From the NCBI RefSeq assembly GCF_022513585.1, contig NZ_JAKWBF010000003.1, positions 1 through 64,000 of the forward strand: a stretch of 64,000 nt of DNA. The letters run 5' to 3'. This document shows positions 54,703 through 64,000 of this stretch, piece after piece. The notes beneath the pieces were generated by a model. The model saw only the letters and a list, made by a program, of their open reading frames with translations. It did no database searches and was not told the origin of the DNA. How positions within the stretch are numbered: the stretch's first letter is position 1; every line of letters starts with the position of its first letter. This DNA is from Gordonia gummivorans. GTDB lineage: Bacteria; Actinomycetota; Actinomycetes; Mycobacteriales; Mycobacteriaceae. The position numbers were made by a program, and so were the translations under genes.

Positions 54703-56073
54703 GTGCCGGGAAAGTCTGGCTCGGGTTCGCGTGGTGCGTCGGCCCGGCAACCCGTTCTCGGTACGCCCGCAGACACTCTCGATCCGTATCTGCCGCACAA
54801 CGGCAACCTCGGGTATCGCATCTCCCGCTACGATCTCGAACTCGAATACAAGGTCGCCAGCAACCGGCTGACCGGCGTGGCCACCCTGACCGCGACGTCC
54901 TACGTCGAACTGGCCCGATTCACCCTCGACATGGCCGCGTCGCTGCGCGTCGACCGAGTGACCGTGAACGACAAGCGCGCCCACTACAGCCACCGTCGTC
55001 ACAAACTCACGATCACTCCCGACAGCGCGGTGCCCGCCGGCGGCGCGCTGACCATCCTCATCCGCTATCACGGTGGACCGCGGCCGATCCGCGGGCCGTG
55101 GGGCGAGGTCGGCTGGGAGGAACTGTCCGACGGCGCGCTGTGCGCCAACCAGCCCAACGGCGCGGCGTCGTGGTTCCCGTGCGACGACCACCCGAGCGTC
55201 AAGGCGCCGTACCGATTCGCCATCACCACGGACAGTCCGTATCACGCCCTCGCCAATGGCGTGCTCGAGTCCAAACGTGCCCGCGCCGGCCAGACCACCT
55301 GGGTGTACCAGCAGGTCGAGCCGATGCCCACCTACCTCGCGTCGATCCAGATCGGCCAGTACAAACCGGTTTCGTTGAGTACCAAGCCGATTCCGGTGTC
55401 GGCGCTCGTCCCGCCCCGACTGGTGCAAACCTTTCGCCACGACTTCGGCAGGCAGACCGAGATGGTCAACGCCTTTGTCGAGATGTTCGGGCCGTATCCC
55501 TTTCCGCAGTACACCGTCGTGGTGACCGACGACGACCTCGAAATCCCCATCGAGGCACAGAGTTTCTCCACCTTCGGCGCCAATCACTGCGACGGTCACC
55601 GCACAGCGGAACGCCTCGTCGCACACGAACTCGCCCACCAATGGTTCGGCAACTCGGTCACTCTCGCGCGGTGGCGCGACATCTGGCTGCACGAGGGTTT
55701 CGCCTGCTACGCCGAATGGTTGTGGAGTCAGCGGTCGGGCGGACGCAGCGCCGACGAATGGGCACGCCACTACTACGCCAAACTCGCGGCCGCGCCGGTG
55801 CGGGTTCCTCTCGCCGACCCCGGTCCGCGAAAGATGTTCGACGACTGGGTGTACAAGCGCGGCGCGATGACCCTGCATGCATTGCGACTGACGATCGGCG
55901 ACGGCAACTTCTTCGCGCTGTTGCACCGGTGGACCGACAAATACCGCTACGGGTCGGTGACCACCGAGGACTTCATCGCACTCGCCGCGAACTTCTCGAC
56001 CACCTCGCTCAATCCGCTGTGGGATGCGTGGCTCTTCACTCCTGCGCTGCCGCCGTATCCGGGCCCGGCCTGA
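54703..56073 (+). CDS. M1-family zinc aminopeptidase
   Basis: A 456-residue metallopeptidase. The N-terminal beta domain includes YRISRYDLELEYKV and the substrate loop IEAQSFSTFGAN (a variant of GAMEN). The catalytic site HELAHQWFGN has His308, Glu309 and His312, with Glu331 as third zinc ligand in LHEGFACYAEW. YKRGAMTLHAL carries the catalytic Tyr. The C-terminal helical domain is short, as in small actinobacterial M1 enzymes. GTG 54703 after AGAGGAG is preferred to GTG 54679. No signal peptide, so it is probably intracellular. Confidence 0.9.
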   Translation: MPGKSGSGSRGASARQPVLGTPADTLDPYLPHNGNLGYRISRYDLELEYKVASNRLTGVATLTATSYVELARFTLDMAASLRVDRVTVNDKRAHYSHRRHKLTITPDSAVPAGGALTILIRYHGGPRPIRGPWGEVGWEELSDGALCANQPNGAASWFPCDDHPSVKAPYRFAITTDSPYHALANGVLESKRARAGQTTWVYQQVEPMPTYLASIQIGQYKPVSLSTKPIPVSALVPPRLVQTFRHDFGRQTEMVNAFVEMFGPYPFPQYTVVVTDDDLEIPIEAQSFSTFGANHCDGHRTAERLVAHELAHQWFGNSVTLARWRDIWLHEGFACYAEWLWSQRSGGRSADEWARHYYAKLAAAPVRVPLADPGPRKMFDDWVYKRGAMTLHALRLTIGDGNFFALLHRWTDKYRYGSVTTEDFIALAANFSTTSLNPLWDAWLFTPALPPYPGPA

Positions 56074-56087
56074 CGTTCGCCGCGACA

Positions 56088-56118
56088 TGAGAGCCGCACC
56101 ATGACAGCCGCACCATGA
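56088..56118 (+). repeat. Short tandem duplication before the flippase gene
   Basis: The unit agccgcaccatga occurs twice in a row (ga-gagccgcaccatga-cagccgcaccatga) just before and across the start codon at 56115. The upstream copy opens only a five-codon frame. Replication slippage is the likely origin, and it may affect start selection. Confidence 0.5.
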
Positions 56119-57383
56119 AACAGGACGGAGCCGAAGAAGGGTCGATGGCCGGCACCCTCGGCCGGGTCACCGTCGCCACCATCATCGCCGCGGCATCCGG
56201 GTACCTCGTGCTGCTCATCGCGGCACGTCATCTCGGCGCAGCGGGATACGCCGTGTTCGCGGTGTTCTGGGCGGCATACGGCATGGTGACCGGCGCGCAG
56301 AACGGGCAGTTGCAGGAGACGACGCGGGCGGTGCGGTCGGCGCTCGGGTCGGCTTCGGATTCGTCGCGTGGCGCGTCCGGGTCACGTCCGCTGAAGGTCA
56401 ATGTGGCGATCGGACTCGCGCTCGGCGCGCTGGTGGCGATCACTGCTCCACTGTGGAGCGGGCAGGTGTTCGCCACCGACCGCTGGCTCTCGGTGCTGCT
56501 CCTGGCCGTCGGCGTGGCCAGTTTCGCGGTGTATGCGCATCTGTGTGGCGTGCTCGCGGGCGCCGCGTCGTGGACGGCCTTCGCGACGCTGCTCTCCGTC
56601 GATGCCCTGATCCGGCTGGTTGGCGCGATCCTTGCAGTCGCCCTCGGCTGGGGCATCGTCGCATTTCTGCTCATCACGGTGATCGGATCGGTGTCGTGGT
56701 GCCTGCTGCTGCTCGGCTCATCGGCGGCGCGCGGCGCGGTCGGGTTGCCGGGCGACGTCACCGACCGGCGACTGACCACCAACACGCTGACCGCCATGGC
56801 CGCCGCCGCCGCGAGCGCGGTCCTGGTGATGGGTTTCCCGGTGCTCATCAAGCTGACCAGCGAGATTGGACTGTTCGACCGCGACACCGACGACGAGCGC
56901 GTGGTCGGGGCACTGATCCTCGCTGTCACGCTCACCCGCGCACCACTTCTGGTGCCGCTGAACAGCTTCCAGGGCGTGCTCATCACCCGTTTCGTCGAGG
57001 CACGGAACCGGCTGATGGCTTCGTTGGCGGCGCCGCTGGGCGTCGTCGTTGCTGTGGGTGTCATCGGGTCGGCGTTGGCCTGGGTCATCGGGCCGTGGCT
57101 GCTGAGTTCGGTCTTCGGTGCCGAGTTCCGACTGGGCGGCGGCGTGGTCGCCGCGCTCACCACGGGTGCGACCCTCCTCGCCATGCTGACCGTGACCGGT
57201 GCGTCGACGATCGCTGCCGGCGCCCACCGCTGGTACGCCGCAGGTTGGTGGGTGGCGACGCTGGTGTCGATCGTCGTGCTCACCCTGCCGTTCGACATCT
57301 CGGTCCGGGTCGGCGCGGCGCTCGTCGTCGGGCCACTCGTCGGTGTCGGCGTGCACCTCGCGGGTCTCGCAACTCGCCGTTGA
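56115..57383 (+). CDS. Polysaccharide flippase-like multi-helix membrane protein
   Basis: A 422-residue protein with about 12-14 membrane helices and the N-terminal pattern of Wzx/RfbX flippases (VTVATIIAAASGYLVLLIAARHLGAAGYAVFAVFWAAYG). Charged loops are few. It is followed by two glycosyltransferases, a DUF2304 protein and dTDP-rhamnose genes. It therefore probably moves a lipid-linked sugar across the membrane for an envelope polysaccharide or glycolipid. Confidence 0.8.
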   Translation: MKQDGAEEGSMAGTLGRVTVATIIAAASGYLVLLIAARHLGAAGYAVFAVFWAAYGMVTGAQNGQLQETTRAVRSALGSASDSSRGASGSRPLKVNVAIGLALGALVAITAPLWSGQVFATDRWLSVLLLAVGVASFAVYAHLCGVLAGAASWTAFATLLSVDALIRLVGAILAVALGWGIVAFLLITVIGSVSWCLLLLGSSAARGAVGLPGDVTDRRLTTNTLTAMAAAAASAVLVMGFPVLIKLTSEIGLFDRDTDDERVVGALILAVTLTRAPLLVPLNSFQGVLITRFVEARNRLMASLAAPLGVVVAVGVIGSALAWVIGPWLLSSVFGAEFRLGGGVVAALTTGATLLAMLTVTGASTIAAGAHRWYAAGWWVATLVSIVVLTLPFDISVRVGAALVVGPLVGVGVHLAGLATRR

Positions 57384-57386
57384 CGG

Positions 57387-58229
57387 TCAGCGGCGGAGCC
57401 GGGCGACGGTCGCGCCGACTCGCGCCTGGGTGTGATGCAATCTCGACGTGGCGTGCAGCCGTGCGGCGCGCGCCGCACGATTCCAGCCGAGTTCGACGCA
57501 GCGTCGGGCCTCGTCGGCGAAGAAGCGGTTCTCCTCGGCAAAGCGTCGACCGTCGACCGCCTGCACCGAACTGACCGACGCCTCGTGGCGGCGGTAGCGG
57601 AACACGACGGTCGGGTCGTAGGCCAGCGACGCACCGGTGGCGGCGAGGTCGACGAGGAGTGCGAGGTCGAGCACCACCTCGAGTCCCGGTCGGAACCCGA
57701 CCGCGCGCACCGCATCTGTTCGCCACAGCAGCGACGGAAAGTACGTCCAGTTGCCGTGGTAGAGGCTTGTCGCCAGGCTCTCGCCCCGCAGAACGGTCGT
57801 GTGCGACGGCGCGAGCATTCCTTTTATCCGATCGCCCAAGGGTCGGACGGGACGGTCGTGATCGTCGATCACCTCCACGCCCGGCGCGATCACCGCGGCG
57901 TCCGGATTGGCCGCCGCCAGCGCGCGAACCGTTCCCAGATACCCGGGCAGCATCACGTCGTCGCATCCCATGACCACGAAGTACTCGTGCTCGACGAGGT
58001 CGACGCAGCGCCGGAAGTTGCCGTTGACGCCGAGGTTCGTCTCGTTACGGAGGTAGCGCACGCGCGGGTCGTCCAGGCCGAGCAGCCACTCTCGTGGGGC
58101 GTCATCGGGATAGCAGTCGTCGACGACGGTCAGGACCAGATCGGGGTCGTCCTGCGCGAGCACGCTCGTGACGGCCTGCCGAAACTGTGCGACGTCACCG
58201 TAGAAGGGCATCATCACGTCGATCGGCAC
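57387..58229 (-). CDS. Family 2 glycosyltransferase
   Basis: The 280-residue GT-A enzyme has the N-terminal VPIDVMMPFYGDVAQFRQAVTSVL, VVDDCYPDD, and the metal/nucleotide-sugar motif VVMGCDDVMLPGYL (DDx form). A C-terminal segment has RYRRHEASVSS. GTG 58229 is chosen since the GT-A fold begins there; an upstream start at 58301 would overlap the divergent gene. It is convergent with the flippase gene and ends 3 bp from it. Donor and acceptor unknown. Confidence 0.85.
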   Translation of the reverse strand: MPIDVMMPFYGDVAQFRQAVTSVLAQDDPDLVLTVVDDCYPDDAPREWLLGLDDPRVRYLRNETNLGVNGNFRRCVDLVEHEYFVVMGCDDVMLPGYLGTVRALAAANPDAAVIAPGVEVIDDHDRPVRPLGDRIKGMLAPSHTTVLRGESLATSLYHGNWTYFPSLLWRTDAVRAVGFRPGLEVVLDLALLVDLAATGASLAYDPTVVFRYRRHEASVSSVQAVDGRRFAEENRFFADEARRCVELGWNRAARAARLHATSRLHHTQARVGATVARLRR

Positions 58230-58284
58230 CCGACCAGCGTAGGGGTAGCGGTTCCGTTGGCGAGTGCGGGATAGGGTTACGGCC

Positions 58285-58983
58285 ATGGCTGCGACCACCA
58301 ACGACGACGTCTGGTTGGTGATACCCGTCTACAACGAGGCGCAGGTGATCCGCGAGGTCGCGACCCATGCCAAGGCGACCTTCCCGAACATCGTGTGCGT
58401 CGACGACGGCAGTTCCGACGATTCAGTCGCCGAGATCCGGGCCGCCGGTGTGAGCCTGGTCCGGCACCCGGTCAACCTCGGCCAGGGCGCCGCTATCCAG
58501 ACCGGCGTCGAATACGCCCGGGCACAACCCGGCGCGCGCTACTTCGTCACCTTCGACGCCGACGGCCAACATCAGGTCGACGACGTCGCGGCGATGATCG
58601 CCCGCCTGCGCACCGAGCCGATCGACATCATCGTGGGCACCCGCTTCGCCGACGGCCGCAGCGAGTCCGTGCCGCCGCTACGACGAATGGCGTTGCGCAC
58701 CATCGTCTTTCTCAGTCCACGCACCCGTCGGCTGGGCCTCACCGACGCGCACAACGGACTCCGTGCGTTCAACAAGACAGTCGCCGATCAACTCGACCTG
58801 CTGATGAGCGGCATGAGCCACGCGTCGGAGTTCGTCGCCCTGATCGACCACCACCACTGGCGAGTCGCCGAACAACCGGTGACGATCCTCTACACCGAGT
58901 ATTCGCGCGCCAAGGGGCAGTCGCTGATCAACGGGGTGAACATCGTCGCCGACGGCCTGTTCCACACTCGGATGAGGAAGTGA
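58285..58983 (+). CDS. Family 2 glycosyltransferase, dolichyl-phosphate-mannose-synthase-like
   Basis: A 232-residue GT2: WLVIPVYNEAQVIREVATHA, CVDDGSSDDS, GQGAAIQTGVEYA, FDADGQHQVDD and the acceptor-side SHASEFVALIDHHHWRVAEQPV are standard for polyprenyl-phosphate sugar synthases. It is followed 4 bp later by a DUF2304 membrane protein, a pairing also seen in M. tuberculosis (Rv3631-Rv3632). There the small partner may anchor the transferase. Confidence 0.87.
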   Translation: MAATTNDDVWLVIPVYNEAQVIREVATHAKATFPNIVCVDDGSSDDSVAEIRAAGVSLVRHPVNLGQGAAIQTGVEYARAQPGARYFVTFDADGQHQVDDVAAMIARLRTEPIDIIVGTRFADGRSESVPPLRRMALRTIVFLSPRTRRLGLTDAHNGLRAFNKTVADQLDLLMSGMSHASEFVALIDHHHWRVAEQPVTILYTEYSRAKGQSLINGVNIVADGLFHTRMRK

Positions 58984-58987
58984 CTCG

Positions 58988-59341
58988 GTGATCTGGTTCC
59001 AGATACTCGCAATCCTCGGCATCGTCGCCCTGGTCGGCTTCTTCGTCGTCAACCGGGGCACCGCCCGGGCGTCGGCAGGCGTGAAGCTCCTGTTTGTGGC
59101 CTTCGTGGTGTTCGGCGCCTACGCCATGCTGCGCCAGGACGACGTGACGTGGGTGGCCAACAAACTCGGCATCCAGCGCGGACTCGATCTGGTCCTGTTC
59201 CTGCTGGTCATCGCGTTCGCCTTCACCACCGTGTCGACCTATCTCCGCTTCCGCGACCTCGAGGTCCGCTACGCCCGACTCGCCCGCGCAGTCGCATTGC
59301 AGAACGCCGAACCGCCGCACGACGTCGAGTCGCGCGACTGA
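58988..59341 (+). CDS. DUF2304 small membrane protein
   Basis: A 117-residue protein from GTG 58988 with three hydrophobic helices (WFQILAILGIVALVGFFVV; GVKLLFVAFVVFGAYAML; GLDLVLFLLVIAFAFTTV) and a C-terminal charged helix YLRFRDLEVRYARLARAVAL. This is the DUF2304 layout. It most likely works with the GT2 just upstream. Confidence 0.85.
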   Translation: MIWFQILAILGIVALVGFFVVNRGTARASAGVKLLFVAFVVFGAYAMLRQDDVTWVANKLGIQRGLDLVLFLLVIAFAFTTVSTYLRFRDLEVRYARLARAVALQNAEPPHDVESRD

Positions 59342-59373
59342 TCGTCGAGCCGCGACCACCGCGGCCTGCGGCA

Positions 59374-59436
59374 AATCTGTACCTGGCAGCCGAGCCGAGT
59401 GCACAGCGCATTTCGTGGGGCGCAGGAGTACAGATT
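59374..59436. terminator. Inverted repeat between convergent DUF2304 and inhibitor genes
   Basis: Arms aatctgtac (59374-59382) and gtacagatt (59428-59436), extended imperfectly by ctgg/cagga, enclose 45 nt. It is located between genes that converge. It may act as a loose bidirectional terminator or be another repeat element. Confidence 0.35.
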
Positions 59437-59455
59437 CCCCACGGAGTGGCGGGTG

Positions 59456-59764
59456 TCAGCGTGGCGGCGCCGGTCGCGCTCGAGCTGCGAGGGCGTCGAG
59501 CAGCGGACGGACCGCGTCGGGGACATGGGGATCCTGCCAGCGGTACACCCGGCTCTGCGACCCCTCCGTGAGGGTCAGCTCATAGCTGTACCCGTCGGGC
59601 ACGCCGGTCGACGGACCGTCGGTCGGGGCGGATTCGTTTGCGATGAGATCCGCTGCGACACCGGCGTACTCGGGGGACAGCTCGTGACTGTCCACGGCAG
59701 TTGTCATGTCAATTCCTGCGAGTCCACCCGATCTGCGGTATTCGATGTGTACGGGAGACGCCAT
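59456..59764 (-). CDS. Emfourin-like protease inhibitor
   Basis: A 102-residue protein without signal peptide. The opening VHIEYRRSGGLAGIDMTTAVDSHELSPEYAG and the later YSYELTLTEGSQSRVYRW match the pattern of emfourin, the inhibitor encoded next to protealysin-like M4 proteases. The M4 protease gene lies 17 bp upstream on the same strand, so the pair is one operon. It would restrain the protease inside the producer. Confidence 0.8.
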   Translation of the reverse strand: MASPVHIEYRRSGGLAGIDMTTAVDSHELSPEYAGVAADLIANESAPTDGPSTGVPDGYSYELTLTEGSQSRVYRWQDPHVPDAVRPLLDALAARARPAPPR

Positions 59765-59781
59765 GCTGGTCAGCCTAGCGC

Positions 59782-60828
59782 TCAGTGCAAGGGCACCTTG
59801 ACCGCGTCCCACCCGGCCTGCACCGCGTCGGCCTCCGAACTCGTGGTTCCGAAGCGGATGCGTGCCTGGTTGAGTGTGATCGCGGCGAACGACGTGAAGG
59901 TGGCGTTTGGCTTGAGCCGCGGATTGGTCAGTGCGTCGTACCAGATCTGCCCGGCCGCTTTCCACGCCGGCCCGTCGAGGCTTGTGGCGACGACGTAGAA
60001 CGCCTTGTTGGGGATTCCCGAATTGATGTGCACCCCACCGTTGTCGGCCATGGTCTTCACGTACGAGCCCATGTCGGCGGGCTGGTTGTCGTGCGCGTGC
60101 GCGGTCCCGGGAGCCTTCATCGAGCGCAGGGCCGGCTTGAGCAGCGGGCCGACGATGTCGGCGCCGATCAGCCAGTCGGCCTGGTCGGCGGTCTGGCCGA
60201 GGTGATACTGCTTGACCAGCGAACCGAAGACGTCGGACATCGATTCGTTGAGCGCCCCGGACTGCCCGGAGTAGGTCAGGTTCGCCTCGATCTGGGTGAC
60301 GCCGTGCGTCAGCTCGTGACCGATCACGTCGAGTCCCTGTGTGGTATCGGTCAGCATCGCGCCGCCATCACCGAAGAACATTGATCCCTGACCGTCCCAG
60401 AATGCGTTGTCGTAGTCGTTGCCGTAGTGCACCAGCGCTCGGATCGGCATGCCCTGACCGTCGATCGAATCCCGGGAGAACACTTCCTGGAAGAACTTGT
60501 AGGTGAGGCCGAAGTTGTCGTAGGCGGCGTTCACGGACGGATCGGCGGACGCCGGATCCCCCTCGGCGCGGACGAGCTTGCCGGGTGTGGTCTGCTGCGA
60601 ATGCGCCTGGTCGTAGATGGTGCGGTGCGGCACCCCACCTACCTCGGCCACCGCGGCCATCTGGGTGACGGGACCCTGCCGCCCGGCGATCTCGGCACGT
60701 GCCAAACGGAAGGATTGGTCGATCTCGAGCGTGCGCAGAATGCGCGCCGAATCCTCCGGCGACGCGTCGCGCGCAACGGCACGCAAGATGTCGGGAGACA
60801 GGATGCAATGCAACGAATTATGGTTCAT
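59782..60828 (-). CDS. Protealysin-like M4 metalloprotease
   Basis: The 348-residue thermolysin-family enzyme has a short protealysin-type propeptide at the N-terminus (HNSLHCILSPDIL). It has the zinc site HELTHG with His171, Glu172 and His175, the third ligand Glu195 in GALNESMSDVFG, and MADNGGVHINSGIPNKAFY with the catalytic His. No signal peptide is present, as in other protealysins, which leave the cell by unusual routes or act inside. A putative inhibitor gene follows in the same operon. The 60829-61049 gap upstream holds its promoter and a tandem repeat. Confidence 0.93.
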   Translation of the reverse strand: MNHNSLHCILSPDILRAVARDASPEDSARILRTLEIDQSFRLARAEIAGRQGPVTQMAAVAEVGGVPHRTIYDQAHSQQTTPGKLVRAEGDPASADPSVNAAYDNFGLTYKFFQEVFSRDSIDGQGMPIRALVHYGNDYDNAFWDGQGSMFFGDGGAMLTDTTQGLDVIGHELTHGVTQIEANLTYSGQSGALNESMSDVFGSLVKQYHLGQTADQADWLIGADIVGPLLKPALRSMKAPGTAHAHDNQPADMGSYVKTMADNGGVHINSGIPNKAFYVVATSLDGPAWKAAGQIWYDALTNPRLKPNATFTSFAAITLNQARIRFGTTSSEADAVQAGWDAVKVPLH

Positions 60829-61006
60829 GACAACAGGTTTCCTCTCGGCTGTCAGCCGAAGGATCTCCGTCGAGCCCTACCGTCGACGCGCACCATCGGT
60901 CTGGTGAACGCCAACGCTATGCTCGTGTGCGCAACCCAACGCGAGTAGTCGAGTACCCGACCTGGGCGCGACCGCGCCCGTTGCGGCGGTGTCGGATCAC
61001 CTACCC

Positions 61007-61044
61007 CGCGATGTCCCTGAGTAGTCGCGATGTCCCTGAGTAGT
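61007..61044. repeat. Perfect tandem 19-bp duplication
   Basis: The unit cgcgatgtccctgagtagt occurs twice back to back, 5 bp beyond the rmlC stop codon and about 180 bp upstream of the M4 protease start. It may be a slippage product or a paired binding site. Confidence 0.6.
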
Positions 61045-61049
61045 GGCGC

Positions 61050-61666
61050 CTATTCGGCGAGCGACCGGAGATATGCGGTGACGTCGTCGTAGGACGGCAG
61101 GAGCCCGGAGTCACGTGCTTCCGCCAGGCTCGGCGCGGCGGTGTCCTTGCCGGACAACTCGTACGTCAGGGGTGTCCCGTCGCGCCCGAGCGTCGGCCAC
61201 TCGATGCCGAGCGCGGGGTCGAGTGGGTTGATGCCGTGCTCGGCGGACGGGTTGTAGCCGGTCGAGCACAGGTAGGTGACGGTCGAGTGGTCGGCCAGCG
61301 CGCAGAATGCGTGACCGAGGCCCTCCGCGAGGTAGACCGCACGACGGTCGGCATCGTCGAGAAGAACGGTGTCGTAGGTGCCGAACGTCGGCGAGCCGAC
61401 CCGAATGTCGACGATGACGTCGAGGATCGCACCCGACGCGCAGGTCACGTACTTGGCCTGGCCGGGCGGGACGTCGGCGAAGTGCACGCCGCGCAGCACC
61501 CCGGCCGCCGACACCGACAGATTGACCTGGGCGAGGTCGAAGCGGTGCCCGATGACCTCGGCGAGCAGGTCGGCCTTGAACGCCTCGGCGAACAACCCAC
61601 GCGCGTCGCCATGCTGGACCGGGGTCAGTTCCCAGGCGCCGTCGATAGCCAGCGGACGTACCTTCA

Positions 61667-61667
<1 letters not shown>
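61050..61667 (-). CDS. rmlC: dTDP-4-dehydrorhamnose 3,5-epimerase
   Basis: A 205-residue cupin enzyme of dTDP-L-rhamnose synthesis: HGDARGLFAEAF, QVNLSVSAAGVLRGVHFADVPPGQAKYV with the catalytic His, DIRVGSPTFGTYDTVLL, and GLGHAFCALADHSTVTYLCS. The GTG at 61667 overlaps the rmlA stop by one base. Rhamnose links arabinogalactan to peptidoglycan in Mycobacteriales, so the gene is likely essential. Confidence 0.94.

Positions 61668-64000
<2,333 letters not shown>

Noticed and set aside
54700..56088. A 462-codon minus-strand frame opposite the M1 peptidase
   Set aside because: The M1 zinc site is intact on the plus strand; the antisense frame is Arg/Val/Gly-rich noise.

Overview
The window is high-GC actinobacterial DNA of the order Mycobacteriales, most likely Gordonia or a close relative. 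The left end follows the Mycobacterium tuberculosis Rv0433-Rv0427c neighbourhood gene for gene: a YbdK-type ligase, sodC, a VirR/LytR_C protein, a DUF3263 protein, def, a GNAT and xthA. It then resumes at thiC-thiD (Rv0423c-Rv0422c). Between xthA and thiC lies about 31 kb of accessory DNA. Two same-orientation copies of a ~170 bp intergenic repeat sit at its edges (6931-7099 and 37694-37860).

The 31 kb island is an iron-regulated siderophore locus built as two divergent operons. They leave a 430 bp control region (19498-19929) that carries two IdeR/DtxR-type iron boxes. The rightward operon starts with a complete desferrioxamine-like set: DesC-like acyltransferase, DesD/IucA-IucC NIS synthetase, DesA-like decarboxylase and DesB-like N-monooxygenase. 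It continues with an aryl-carrier/cyclization/adenylation/thiolation NRPS, a free condensation domain, a penicillin acylase with no signal peptide, a second free condensation-like protein, a carrier protein and a WS/DGAT-like acyltransferase. A lipoprotein siderophore-binding protein and a strong terminator follow. The leftward operon encodes an aryl-acid-AMP ligase, a stand-alone amino-acid adenylating enzyme, a carrier protein, two acyl-CoA dehydrogenase-like flavoproteins, an alpha/beta hydrolase, an MbtM-like fatty acyl-AMP ligase and an MbtN-like dehydrogenase. A three-gene ABC-2 exporter follows, with a frameshift in its ATPase. A siderophore-interacting flavoreductase with its own iron box lies at the right edge. 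I infer a hybrid product: N-hydroxycadaverine hydroxamates joined to an acyl-oxazoline cap, assembled on or carrying an acyl chain that an intracellular PvdQ-like acylase could remove or transfer.

Right of the island are a TPP riboswitch with thiC-thiD, a broken VOC gene, a peptide/nickel-type ABC importer operon (41.5-47.2 kb), a HAD phosphatase, a 650 bp palindrome-rich gap, a SHOCT membrane protein and an LLM flavin oxidoreductase. Ergothioneine genes egtB-egtD, a DUF5709 protein, a small TPR-like protein, DoxX, an M1 aminopeptidase and a cell-envelope sugar region follow (flippase, two GT2 glycosyltransferases, DUF2304, rmlC, rmlA, rmlB). A protealysin-like M4 protease with its emfourin-type inhibitor is embedded there. 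A cut alpha/beta hydrolase gene ends the window.

Two-gene self-protection pairs occur twice: a barnase-like RNase with barstar (5091-6127) and the M4 protease with its inhibitor (59456-60828). I see no tRNA, rRNA, CRISPR array, transposase or integrase. All functional calls come from reading motifs and context; no database search was run.
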